Notes: generated from the letters alone by a model not told the origin. A stretch of 24,209 bases of DNA from Eggerthella sp. CAG:368 (GCA_000434775.1 FR895490.1:109070-133278); one strand, 5' to 3'. Positions 15,962 to 23,098 are shown, counted from the first letter of the stretch. Numbers and translations are program-made.

Positions 15962-15977
15962 CCTTGGCTATGGTTGA
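15930..15977 (+). other. 15-codon decoy or leader frame produced by the duplication
   Basis: The first ATG lies seven bases after TAGGAGGG (the best-placed start in the area) but reads MNQDVEHEPRCLGYG and stops at TGA. Its stop overlaps the main frame. An in-frame ATG of the main gene at 15970 lies five bases before that TGA, so re-initiation after the short frame is possible. Confidence 0.6.
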
Positions 15978-16458
15978 AAAACTAGCTGCTCGCCTTGAAG
16001 ATGTTAAAGAAGTAATTGAAGAGTGCCCCTGTGAAATGGAAGATCTTGCCAAGAGGCTTGATCGTATAGATGATCAGCTCTATCTTGCCATGGTTGACAT
16101 TGAAACTGAATGTGAAAAGTTTCGTGTTCAGAAAGAAAAGAGTGAATCTAAGGTGGTTCCCCTTAAAGTTGATGAAGGGGCAGATGAGTTTGATGCTTCG
16201 CTTGCCGATGAACAAACTCAGGCCTCGGTAAAAACAAACGGCACCAAGGGCGCGGCTGGTTCGTCTTCTGAAAAGAGTGACTCAGATGAAGAAGATCACA
16301 AATCGTTTCTCTCTGACGAAATGAAAGAGAACATGAAAGAGGGGGCTCGCGCGCTTAATGGTATTTACAAAGACGGTAAAGAAGTTGTTTCTGAGCTTTC
16401 TGATGCTATGGCCGACATCAAGAGCGTCTTTGATATTAAGAGTAAATTCAAGCGCTAG
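15949..16458 (+). CDS. Hypothetical acidic helical protein following smpB
   Basis: I do not recognise a family. From this ATG it has 169 residues. About 1-60 is predicted helical and coiled-coil-like, with a CPC motif (EECPCEMEDL). About 61-110 is a low-complexity acidic linker rich in Ser, Glu, Asp and Lys. About 111-169 is again helical (DEMKENMKEGARAL, DAMADIKSVFDIKSKFKR) with a basic end. There is no signal peptide or membrane segment, so it is probably cytoplasmic. The ribosome site AGGAGGG is 26 bases from this ATG and 17 from an in-frame ATG at 15940, both too far, because of the 19-bp duplication. Without the duplication the spacing would be seven. Expression is therefore probably reduced or coupled. 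A bidirectional terminator follows the stop. Confidence 0.72.
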   Translation: MNQDALAMVEKLAARLEDVKEVIEECPCEMEDLAKRLDRIDDQLYLAMVDIETECEKFRVQKEKSESKVVPLKVDEGADEFDASLADEQTQASVKTNGTKGAAGSSSEKSDSDEEDHKSFLSDEMKENMKEGARALNGIYKDGKEVVSELSDAMADIKSVFDIKSKFKR

Positions 16459-16535
16459 CACCCAGCTTTCAAAACCGTGATTTTGCTTGGGTATCTTAAT
16501 TTTCCTCAGGTGAAAGGTTTCAAGAAAAGAGCAAT

Positions 16536-16570
16536 AAAAAAAGGAACGCCCAAAGCGTTCCTTTTGTTTT
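16536..16570. terminator. Bidirectional Rho-independent terminator between convergent genes
   Basis: The stem GGAACGC/GCGTTCC (16543-16549 and 16555-16561) closes the loop CCAAA. Seven A lie on the left and TTTTGTTTT on the right, so it works for the plus-strand smpB block and for rpmB on the minus strand. A weaker imperfect hairpin (CCCAGC...GCTTGGG, about 16461-16491) lies just before it. Confidence 0.88.
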
Positions 16571-16622
16571 ATCTCATTGATTAAGACCTATTAAAAGGTT
16601 AAAGCTAACACAAACGTAAGCT

Positions 16623-16811
16623 TTAGGCACGTTCGATGTTGCCAGCCTTAATGCACTTGGTGCACACATTAGCACGCTTAACTTTACCGTTTACTTTGAT
16701 GGTTACCTTCTGGATGTTAGGACGGAAGGTACGATTGGTAACACGATGAGAGTGGCTGACGTTACGACCAGCGCTTGGTGCTTTACCGCAGATCTCACAA
16801 ACCTTTGACAT
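16623..16811 (-). CDS. rpmB: 50S ribosomal protein L28
   Basis: This 62-residue protein is the large-subunit protein L28. It starts MSKVCEICGKAPSAGRNVSH and has HRVTNRTFRPNIQKV and a second pair in VCTKCIKAG. The two CxxC pairs mark it as the zinc-binding type. It is the only protein-coding gene on the minus strand here, transcribed away from asp23. In many Firmicutes rpmB is likewise divergent from the asp23/fakA pair. It has its own promoter and a leader of about 60 bases with a short inverted repeat. Confidence 0.97.
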   Translation of the reverse strand: MSKVCEICGKAPSAGRNVSHSHRVTNRTFRPNIQKVTIKVNGKVKRANVCTKCIKAGNIERA

Positions 16812-16879
16812 TCTTAATCAACTCCATTTACTACGTAATTTCTTCGGCATTGAATGCCGGTATTTGCAAAAGCCCTAGA

Positions 16880-16908
16880 ACTATAACATACAGATCTTTT
16901 TGTTCCAA
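16880..16908 (-). promoter_or_regulatory. rpmB promoter
   Basis: On the minus strand a -35 TTGGAA (16903-16908), exactly 17 bases, then a -10 TATAGT (16880-16885). It lies about 69 bases upstream of the rpmB ATG. Confidence 0.75.
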
Positions 16909-17083
16909 GTCTTTTCGGTTGTTATTCCCTAAAACATGCAAAAAAAGAGAAGAAGCATTATAGATAAACGTCCAATTAGGGCTATGGATGCATTTTCCTG
17001 TCGTAAAGAGTCCTTTTACGGAGGCCGATGTGCTTGATTTGTTCGTTTAGTTGATACCAGACTTCTTTTCTATATTGATACGC

Positions 17084-17089
17084 TATACT
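17084..17089 (+). promoter_or_regulatory. Possible -10 element for asp23-fakA
   Basis: TATACT lies 53 bases before the asp23 ATG. The -35 position (about 17061-17066) reads ACTTCT, which is poor. A TTGATA at 17051 is too far upstream for it. Confidence 0.35.
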
Positions 17090-17116
17090 ACGCTTTCGGT
17101 GGATTACCAAATAAGG

Positions 17117-17140
17117 ATAATTCCTTTTAGAAAGGATTAT
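17117..17140 (+). promoter_or_regulatory. Hairpin covering the asp23 ribosome binding site
   Basis: ATAAT-CCTTT (17117-17127, one bulged T) pairs with AAAGGATTAT (17131-17140) around a three-base loop. The 3' arm contains the AAAGGA ribosome site directly before ATG 17142. The stem is AT-rich, so it would be weak and perhaps temperature-sensitive (inference). Confidence 0.4.
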
Positions 17141-17141
17141 T

Positions 17142-17489
17142 ATGGCTAACGAAGTAGCTGGAAACTTAATTGTTTCTGAAGATGTTCTCGCAGACGTTGC
17201 AGGCCATGCAGCTCTCCAGTGCTATGGAGTAGTGGGAATGGCGGCCTCTAATACGGTTGATGCTATAGCGAAACTTCTTCCTAATTCTTGTCTTCGTCGC
17301 GGTGTTGTTGTTTCGACAGATGAAGAGGGAACGCTGGTTAGTCTGTATGTAATCCTTGAGCATGGGGTCAATATTAATGTTGTTTCAAATAACTTAGTTG
17401 ACCAAGTTTCTTTTGCTTTGAAGGATTTCATTCAAGATTCTCTTAAAGGTGTTGATGTTCACGTTCAGGGTATTAAGGTACGTCCTTAG
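17142..17489 (+). CDS. Asp23/Gls24 family envelope stress protein (YloU-like, DUF322)
   Basis: The 115-residue protein fits the Asp23/YloU family: an N-terminal GNLIVSEDVLADVAGHAALQCYGVVGMA, a central VVSTDEEGTLVSLYVILEHGVNI and a C-terminal helix VSNNLVDQVSFALKDFIQDS followed by VDVHVQGIKVRP. Family members are cytoplasmic and membrane-associated in staphylococci and are tied to alkaline or envelope stress; their molecular role is not settled. It precedes fakA by 61 bases, an arrangement widely conserved in Gram-positive bacteria, so the two are probably one transcript. The ribosome site AAAGGA is spaced five bases from the ATG and can be hidden in a hairpin. Confidence 0.92.
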   Translation: MANEVAGNLIVSEDVLADVAGHAALQCYGVVGMAASNTVDAIAKLLPNSCLRRGVVVSTDEEGTLVSLYVILEHGVNINVVSNNLVDQVSFALKDFIQDSLKGVDVHVQGIKVRP

Positions 17490-17524
17490 TCAACATGGGT
17501 TAGTCAATATAGGTTAATCAGAGA
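17486..17524 (+). repeat. Three imperfect 14-bp tandem repeats between asp23 and fakA
   Basis: TTAGTCAACATGGG, TTAGTCAATATAGG and TTAATCAGAGAAG follow one another without gaps. The first unit includes the asp23 stop TAG. The first two units agree in 12 of 14 bases. The third is degenerate and shares mainly its first half (TTAATCA). Confidence 0.6.
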
Positions 17525-17550
17525 AGAACATTTCAAGGAGAAATACCATA

Positions 17551-19179
17551 ATGAGCAATTACACATCTAACGACATCGTTAATGCAATCGCGCGTGCTGC
17601 GAAGACATTAGACGCTCGTAAAGATGAGATCAACCGCTTAAACGTCTTTCCTGTGCCAGATGGAGACACGGGTACTAATATGTCGCTCACGCTCGCAATG
17701 GTGGTAGAAAACCTTGCGGCGCTACCAATTGGTGCTACTTCGGCAGAAAAGCGCCATGCTGTTACCACGGGCGCTTTAATGGGAGCCCGTGGTAATTCAG
17801 GTGTTATCACTTCTCAGATTCTTCGTGGCTTATGCGAAGGCTTTGAGGGTCACGATGCGTTTGATGTGGCTTCTGTTGATGCCGCGTTTGCTCGCGCGGT
17901 GGAGGTAGCCTTTAATGCGGTTCGCAAACCCGTTGAAGGAACTATCCTTACTGTGTTGCGTGATACTGCTGCGGGAGCTAAGTATGCTCGCAAGAAGAAG
18001 ATGGATCTTGAGGAGGCTTTGCAATACATTGTAGGCGAAGCTTACGCGTCCGTTCAACGTACCCCCGATTTGCTCCCTGTTCTTAAAGAGAACGGTGTTG
18101 TTGATGCGGGTGGCTTTGGTTTGGCAATCTTTTTTGACTCGTTTGTTTCGGCGCTCACCGGTCGCAGCGAGAGTTTAGGAGACGAGCTTTCTTTTGCTCG
18201 AGGTTCTGCTCCAAAAGTTGAAATTGAGCAAATCAACGACTGGGAAGGCTCGGCGTACATGTACTGTAACGAGTTCCTCGTTGATTCCGATGTTCTTGAT
18301 CCTCAAGAAGCACTCGATTTTCTTTCCACGATGGGTGATTGTGAACTGTGTGTAGGTTCTGTTCCTAAGTTTAAAGTTCATGTTCATTCCAATACTCCCG
18401 ATAAAGTTTTGGCGTACTTTTTGGAACGCGGTCAAATTTCGGAAGTATTTATTCATAACATGAAGCTGCAAAGCGAAACACGTACCGCAAAGCTTGAAGC
18501 AGAACGTAAAGAAGAAACCAAAAAGATTGGTTTTGTTGCTGTTGCGGCTGGCGAAGGTAATGCTGCTATCCTAAAGAGTCTCGGCGTAGATTTTGTGGTA
18601 TCGGGTGGTCAAAACATGAACCCCTCTACCAAAGAACTGCTTGATGCGGTTAATAACGTTAACGCTGATTCTGTCATCATCCTCCCTAACAACAAAAACA
18701 TCATTATGGCTTCTCAGAGCTGTGTAGAAATATCAGAAAAGCCCTGTGCGGTTGTTCCTACCGTCAGCGTTCCTGAGGCATTTTCTGCCCTGTTTGTCTT
18801 CGACGAAAATGCAACGTTAGAGGAAAACGTTGCGGAAATGACGGAGGCCTGCGAAGAGGTTAAAACAGGAGAAGTAACACATGCCATCAAAGATGCAAAG
18901 GATGCTCACGGCAATCCTATTCATGATGGCGATGTTATTGGCATTGCTGATGGTTCCATTGAAGTTGTTTCTCAGAGTGTTGAAGAGGCTACGCTCGGTG
19001 TACTTAAGGCTATGGAGGCCGATGATGCTGACACTCTCACCATTCTTGCTGGTTGTGATATGAATGGTGAGGAATTTGAGGCATTGGTTGAAAAGATTGA
19101 AGCAACGTTTGACGATCTTGAGATTGATGCGCAACGAGGAGATCAGCCTCTTTATCCCGTTGTCCTTTCGCTTGAGTAG
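17551..19179 (+). CDS. fakA: Fatty acid kinase ATP-binding subunit FakA (DAK2 domain, YloV-like)
   Basis: FakA phosphorylates fatty acids bound to a FakB (DegV-type) partner, yielding acyl-phosphate for PlsX/PlsY. The N-terminal DAK2 domain shows the nucleotide/metal motif NVFPVPDGDTGTNM at 31-44, then GALMGARGNSGVITSQILRG and KPVEGTILTVLRD. Residues from about 210 form the FakA middle and C-terminal parts, with CNEFLVDSD, KVHVHSNTPDKVL and NNKNIIMAS. The length of 542 residues is normal. AAGGAG stands ten bases before the ATG. No fakB lies in the window; plsX begins about 5 kb downstream. recG follows after 11 bases. Older annotations call the family dihydroxyacetone kinase-like. Confidence 0.92.
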   Translation: MSNYTSNDIVNAIARAAKTLDARKDEINRLNVFPVPDGDTGTNMSLTLAMVVENLAALPIGATSAEKRHAVTTGALMGARGNSGVITSQILRGLCEGFEGHDAFDVASVDAAFARAVEVAFNAVRKPVEGTILTVLRDTAAGAKYARKKKMDLEEALQYIVGEAYASVQRTPDLLPVLKENGVVDAGGFGLAIFFDSFVSALTGRSESLGDELSFARGSAPKVEIEQINDWEGSAYMYCNEFLVDSDVLDPQEALDFLSTMGDCELCVGSVPKFKVHVHSNTPDKVLAYFLERGQISEVFIHNMKLQSETRTAKLEAERKEETKKIGFVAVAAGEGNAAILKSLGVDFVVSGGQNMNPSTKELLDAVNNVNADSVIILPNNKNIIMASQSCVEISEKPCAVVPTVSVPEAFSALFVFDENATLEENVAEMTEACEEVKTGEVTHAIKDAKDAHGNPIHDGDVIGIADGSIEVVSQSVEEATLGVLKAMEADDADTLTILAGCDMNGEEFEALVEKIEATFDDLEIDAQRGDQPLYPVVLSLE

Positions 19180-19190
19180 GGCGTAATATT

Positions 19191-21389
19191 TTGGCTCAAT
19201 CTTCTTCAGGCAAACAATCAAGTAGTTCTCAGGCGGTTCAAGAAGTAGCTCTTGACCGCCTTTCTGCTTGTTTGCGTCTAGATTCCCCTGTTTCGAACGT
19301 AAAGCTTGTCAGTGCTGAGCGCGCGCGTGCGTTCGCTTCGTTAGGTGTTGTTTCGGTAAGAGATCTTTTGTTGTTTTATCCGTATCGCTATCTTGATATG
19401 GCGCAAGTTCGCACGATTCAAACCGCGCGAATTGGCGAGCAGTGCACACTTATAGCTAAGGTATATGAGATTAAAGCTCATAAGAAAAACCCCCGTTTTT
19501 CGCTGACAGAAGTTACCCTAGTTGATGAAACGGGAACACTTATTATGTCGTGCTTTAATCAGTCGTGGCTGTCCAAACAAGTTTCAAAAAACGATGTTTT
19601 GCGTGTTTCGGGTAAAGTTGAGTTTTCTTATGGGTTTAAGCGTGTGACCAACCCTTATTGGGAAAAGGTTGAAGAGGGTGATATTGCCCAAGGGTTAGTG
19701 ATGCCCATCCATCCAGCAACAAGTAAGCTATCGCGTCGAGTTATTAACCGCATTGTAGGTAATGCTCTTGAAGAGGTATGTGGTCTCTATGACGTGCTTC
19801 CTCTTTCACTGAAAGAAAAATATCGTCTGTGTTCCCGCTATCAGGCATTTCGCATGATTCATTTTCCTTGTTCAATGGATGAAGTTACTCAGGCAAAACG
19901 TCGTTTACTCTATGAGGAATTGTTATTTTTAGAGCTGCATCTTTTGCGCGAAAAAGAGCGCAGGGCTAAGGAATTCGAGGCTTATTCACAACCGCTCAAT
20001 GTTCAAACAAAAACGGCCCTTGAAGAGATTCTTCCGTTTGAGTTGTCTTCTGATCAGCGTCAAGCGATCGAAGAAATAGGTAGCGGAATGGCCGATGCTT
20101 CTTTACTGAATCATCTTTTGTTGGGCGATGTTGGTACGGGAAAAACTGTTGTTTCTCTTTTTGCTTTAGTTGCTGCTGCTCAGGCGGGAAATCAGGCGGT
20201 AATGATTGCTCCAACTGAGGTATTGGTGTGGCAATATGCGGCTTCACTAGGCCCTTATTTAGAACAGCTTGGTATTTCTTGGGAGCTGCTAACGGGATCA
20301 ACTTCTGAAGAGGCTCGAACCGCTCTTCTTGCTCGTTTGCGTAAAGGAACACTTCAAGTACTTTTTGGTACGCACGCTCTTTTAGAAGACGATGTTGCGT
20401 TCGCTCGCTGTTCATTTGTTTGCATTGATGAGCAGCAGCGATTTGGCGTTGATCAGCGCGAAAGACTTATTGCTAAGGCACCTGGGGCAGACGTGCTATC
20501 TATGACCGCTACGCCCATTCCGCGCTCATACGCGCTCACTCTTTATGGCGACATGACACTTTCTTATCTCAAACAAGCGCCTTCTAAGCAAAAGGGAAGA
20601 ACCACGAAAGTATGTCACTTTTCCGAGGAGGGTATTGCCTACGATGCCCTGAGGGCTTGCATTGAGCGCGGGGAACAAGCCTTTGTAATTTGTCCCCTTA
20701 TCGGCATGCGAGAGCTCAAAAAAGAAGAGGAAGCCAAAGAAGAGCGCATTGAATATGCAAGTATTGAATGGGGAATTGAACTCGATTCGTTCGAAGATGC
20801 TTCTAAAGAAGTTTTTACACATGCACAAATGATTAAGAATCGCATTGTTCCTCATGCGCGTGTTGAAGTACTTCATGGAAAACTCTCGAGTAAAGAAAAA
20901 AATGAGATCATGGAATCGTTTAGAGATGGCTTGATCGATGTGCTTGTTTCTACAACGGTTGTTGAGGTTGGCGTTGATGTGCCTTCAGCAAGTGTGATGA
21001 TTATTGAGGATGCTGATCACTTTGGCCTCGCTCAGCTTCATCAGCTGCGAGGGCGTGTTGGTCGTGGCGAAATACCTGGTGAGGTGTTCTTAATTTCTCG
21101 CTCAAAATCACCTCAGGCTATAGAGCGTTTGAAGGCTATGGAAAAAACAGAAGATGGGTTTACGCTTTCCGAATACGATTTATTGCAGCGTAAAGAAGGC
21201 GATATTTTCGGTGTTCGCCAGCATGGTAGACCATCTTTAAGGCTCGTGAACGTTATACGCGACAAGGCTGTTATTGAGGCTGCGCGAAACGATGCTGAAC
21301 AGGTATTGAGTGGCAAGATATGTTCTAAAGAAGAAAGGCATATTCTTTTACGGGAGCTTGATTTGGTTACGGCAGCTAATCGTAATTAG
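19191..21389 (+). CDS. recG: ATP-dependent DNA helicase RecG
   Basis: RecG remodels stalled replication forks and branched DNA. Residues about 28-200 form the wedge/OB region (LDSPVSNVKLV, ARAFASLGVVSVRDLLLFYPYRYLDM). Walker A is GDVGTGKT at 312-319, motif II is DEQQRFGV from residue 413, motif III is SMTATPIPRS, and the second RecA fold has VLHGKLSSKEKNEIM, VSTTVVEVGVDVP and HQLRGRVGRG. Motif II normally reads DEQH in RecG; here the His is Gln. The GVG hairpin usually near the N-terminus is replaced by VSAERA. At 732 residues it is longer than the usual ~690, with a Glu/Lys-rich insertion around residues 505-535. The start is a TTG 11 bases after fakA with a poor ribosome site, so coupling is likely. 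Confidence 0.95.
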   Translation: MAQSSSGKQSSSSQAVQEVALDRLSACLRLDSPVSNVKLVSAERARAFASLGVVSVRDLLLFYPYRYLDMAQVRTIQTARIGEQCTLIAKVYEIKAHKKNPRFSLTEVTLVDETGTLIMSCFNQSWLSKQVSKNDVLRVSGKVEFSYGFKRVTNPYWEKVEEGDIAQGLVMPIHPATSKLSRRVINRIVGNALEEVCGLYDVLPLSLKEKYRLCSRYQAFRMIHFPCSMDEVTQAKRRLLYEELLFLELHLLREKERRAKEFEAYSQPLNVQTKTALEEILPFELSSDQRQAIEEIGSGMADASLLNHLLLGDVGTGKTVVSLFALVAAAQAGNQAVMIAPTEVLVWQYAASLGPYLEQLGISWELLTGSTSEEARTALLARLRKGTLQVLFGTHALLEDDVAFARCSFVCIDEQQRFGVDQRERLIAKAPGADVLSMTATPIPRSYALTLYGDMTLSYLKQAPSKQKGRTTKVCHFSEEGIAYDALRACIERGEQAFVICPLIGMRELKKEEEAKEERIEYASIEWGIELDSFEDASKEVFTHAQMIKNRIVPHARVEVLHGKLSSKEKNEIMESFRDGLIDVLVSTTVVEVGVDVPSASVMIIEDADHFGLAQLHQLRGRVGRGEIPGEVFLISRSKSPQAIERLKAMEKTEDGFTLSEYDLLQRKEGDIFGVRQHGRPSLRLVNVIRDKAVIEAARNDAEQVLSGKICSKEERHILLRELDLVTAANRN

Positions 21390-21401
21390 CTAAGGAGAAA
21401 C

Positions 21402-21983
21402 ATGAGAGTAATTGCAGGTGAATATCGGGGTAGACCCCTTAAAGCACTTAAGGGTGACGCTACGCGTCCAACTACTGACAGGGTTAAAGAAGCTTTAATG
21501 AGTAAAGTGTTCAGTACGCAAGGTTCGCTCGAAGATTGCTGTGTACTCGATGCATTTGCTGGTACAGGAGCTTTGGGTATTGAAGCGCTAAGTAGGGGAG
21601 CATCTTTCGTTATTTTTTGCGATAAATCTTCCGAGGCAAATATGATTATTTCGGAAAATTTACGCGCGGTAAAAGCCGAGAGTTCACGATATCAGCTCTT
21701 AAAGATGGACTCACTTTCTCTTTCTTCAAGTGTGATAAAAAAGCAAATTGACCTGGTATTTTTTGATCCTCCTTACGCGGTTTCTCCGCGTGAGGTTATG
21801 GCGATAGCGAAGGGGTATTTTGAAAAAGGTATCCTTAAAGAAGATGCGCTACTATGCTACGAACTTGCTAAAACTTCCAAACCTGAACTTGTTCAAGCGA
21901 TTAATGCGCTAGAATGGGCAATTGTTTCATCGAAGGATTACGGTGAAACGTCAATAGCGTTAATAAGGAAGGATGCACAATGA
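21402..21983 (+). CDS. rsmD: 16S rRNA (guanine(966)-N2)-methyltransferase RsmD
   Basis: RsmD methylates G966 of 16S rRNA using S-adenosylmethionine. The 193-residue protein begins MRVIAGEYRGRPLKA and has TRPTTDRVKEALMS, both typical of the family. The SAM-binding loop is VLDAFAGTGALGIEALSRGA at 48-67 and the catalytic motif is DPPY at 122-125. AAGGAGA stands before the ATG. It follows recG by 12 bases and overlaps coaD by four (ATGA); the rsmD-coaD pair is widely conserved. Its TGA is one of only two in the window and is fixed by the overlap. Confidence 0.95.
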   Translation: MRVIAGEYRGRPLKALKGDATRPTTDRVKEALMSKVFSTQGSLEDCCVLDAFAGTGALGIEALSRGASFVIFCDKSSEANMIISENLRAVKAESSRYQLLKMDSLSLSSSVIKKQIDLVFFDPPYAVSPREVMAIAKGYFEKGILKEDALLCYELAKTSKPELVQAINALEWAIVSSKDYGETSIALIRKDAQ

Positions 21984-22477
21984 AACGTGCAGTTGTGCCA
22001 GGAACATTTGACCCCATCACCGCTGGTCATGTAGATGTTATCTCTCGCGCTGCCCAGATTTTCGATGAGGTTGTTGTTGCCGTTGCAGCATCGGTTAAAA
22101 AGAAGCCTCTCTTTGATCAGCAGAAACGAGTTGAGCTCACCAAGAAAGCAGTAATGTGTCTTCCAAATGTTTCGGTAATTAGTTTTGATGGTTTACTTGT
22201 TGATTGCGTTGATGAGCTTGATGCTCATGTTGTTGTTAAGGGCTTGCGCGCAATTACCGATTTCGAATATGAATTTCAGATGACCGCTCTTAACTACGAG
22301 TTGAGCCAAGATCTTGAAACATTTTTCATTATGTCACCTCCAAAATATATGTATCTTTCTTCTTCTATTGTTCGAGAGATGGCATCAATGGGTGGCAACA
22401 TTCACGGTTTTGTTCCGGAATGTGTTGAGGATGCCCTGAAAGATTATTTCTCATCTGCCTATATAGCGAAGCAATAA
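21980..22477 (+). CDS. coaD: Phosphopantetheine adenylyltransferase CoaD
   Basis: CoaD catalyses the fourth step of coenzyme A synthesis, joining ATP and 4'-phosphopantetheine to give dephospho-CoA. The 165-residue protein has the nucleotidyltransferase motif GTFDPITAGH at 8-17 and the family stretches VVVKGLRAITDFEYEFQMTALN, and YLSSSIVREMASMGGNI near the C-terminus (the SSS form of the ISSTxVR-like motif). The ATG overlaps the rsmD stop (ATGA) and AAGGAAGG lies upstream within rsmD. Confidence 0.97.
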   Translation: MKRAVVPGTFDPITAGHVDVISRAAQIFDEVVVAVAASVKKKPLFDQQKRVELTKKAVMCLPNVSVISFDGLLVDCVDELDAHVVVKGLRAITDFEYEFQMTALNYELSQDLETFFIMSPPKYMYLSSSIVREMASMGGNIHGFVPECVEDALKDYFSSAYIAKQ

Positions 22478-22509
22478 AACATACGTTTTGAAAAAATAAT
22501 CTGATAAAG

Positions 22510-22532
22510 AAGACGGGAGTCTTTGCAAAGAC
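22510..22532 (+). repeat. Overlapping inverted repeats with alternative pairing after coaD
   Basis: Arm 1 AAGAC (22510-22514), arm 2 GTCTTT (22519-22524) and arm 3 AAAGAC (22527-22532) allow arm 2 to pair with either neighbour. A T-rich stretch (TTATTTTTG) begins eight bases later, so one of the folds may be a weak terminator or attenuator. Confidence 0.45.
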
Positions 22533-22545
22533 CCTGTGGTTATTT

Positions 22546-22573
22546 TTGTGCTCAGGTGTTTTTTTGTTACACT
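22546..22573 (+). promoter_or_regulatory. Possible promoter of the SepIVA-like gene
   Basis: TTGTGC (22546-22551), 16 bases, then TACACT (22568-22573), 51 bases before the ATG. Both hexamers are partial matches. Confidence 0.3.
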
Positions 22574-22624
22574 GTGCTAGTGGTTTGTCCACGTTCGTGT
22601 TTTGCACGGTTTGGAAGGAAGTAT

Positions 22625-23098
22625 ATGGACGAAACAGGAGTATTGAATCTTATCGATGAACTCTCAGTTCTTATTGAGGATTCGAAACCCGTTTTTGGGA
22701 AGAATGCCCTAAGGCAGGTAGATGCTCAATCTGCCTTCGAGATATTAGATGAGATTCGCGATACATTCCCGAGCGAATTTGCTCAGGCTCGTCAGGTTAT
22801 TCGTGAGCGTCAGGCTTTGCTCGATGAAGCCGAGGCTCAGGCAACTCGATTGATTGAAGATGCCCGTAGTCAGGCAATCACTATTGCAAGCGAGCAGGAA
22901 ATCGTTCGTATCTCTCAGCAGCAGGCCGATGCTATTTTGGCTGAAGCTCGTGAATTAGAGCGCCAAACGCGTGCTGGTGCAGAAGACTATGCCGACGAGG
23001 TATTCAACCATGTTGAGCAAGGTCTTGATACTGCTCTCAATTCCATTCGTCGCGTACGCGATCGTCTCAATGCAAACTCACTTAACTCGGGTCGCTAA
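22625..23098 (+). CDS. DivIVA/SepIVA-like coiled-coil protein
   Basis: The 157-residue protein is almost entirely helical. After a short N-terminal part (VLNLIDELSVLIED) there is a long charged region with Ala/Glu/Gln repeats (ERQALLDEAEAQATRLIEDA, ILAEARELERQTRAGAEDYA) typical of DivIVA-type and ATP synthase b-type coiled coils. There is no membrane segment. In mycobacteria the DivIVA-domain division factor SepIVA (Rv2927c) also sits beside a DUF177 gene, which supports this as the positional counterpart; orthology is inferred, not shown. ATG 22625 has AAGGAA four bases upstream; a longer frame from 22523 lacks a ribosome site and would begin inside the inverted repeats. Its TAA overlaps the next ATG (TAATG). 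Confidence 0.75.
   Translation: MDETGVLNLIDELSVLIEDSKPVFGKNALRQVDAQSAFEILDEIRDTFPSEFAQARQVIRERQALLDEAEAQATRLIEDARSQAITIASEQEIVRISQQQADAILAEARELERQTRAGAEDYADEVFNHVEQGLDTALNSIRRVRDRLNANSLNSGR

Larger units (their letters stand above)
16812..17141. other. 330-bp divergent regulatory region between rpmB and asp23
   Basis: It holds the rpmB promoter on the minus strand, an inverted repeat in the rpmB leader (CGGCATTGAATGCCG, 16845-16859), a CGTAAA/TTTACG inverted repeat with a seven-base loop (17002-17020), a -10-like TATACT (17084-17089) for asp23, and a hairpin over the asp23 ribosome site. A 33-codon frame at 16936-17037 has no ribosome site and I do not accept it as a gene. The part from about 16910 to 17080 is otherwise unexplained. 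Confidence 0.6.

Noticed and set aside
15918..16622. A tmRNA (ssrA) gene near smpB
   Set aside because: I see no tRNA-Ala-like ends or tag-coding stretch; the region is a coding frame and a terminator.
16936..17037. A 33-codon frame (begins MQKKRRSIID, two Cys) between rpmB and asp23
   Set aside because: No ribosome site before its ATG and no promoter at a fitting distance; kept only as part of the unexplained spacer.
22523..22624. N-terminal extension of the SepIVA-like protein
   Set aside because: It begins within the inverted repeats, reads Cys/Phe-rich unlike the rest, and the ATG at 22625 has a good AAGGAA site.
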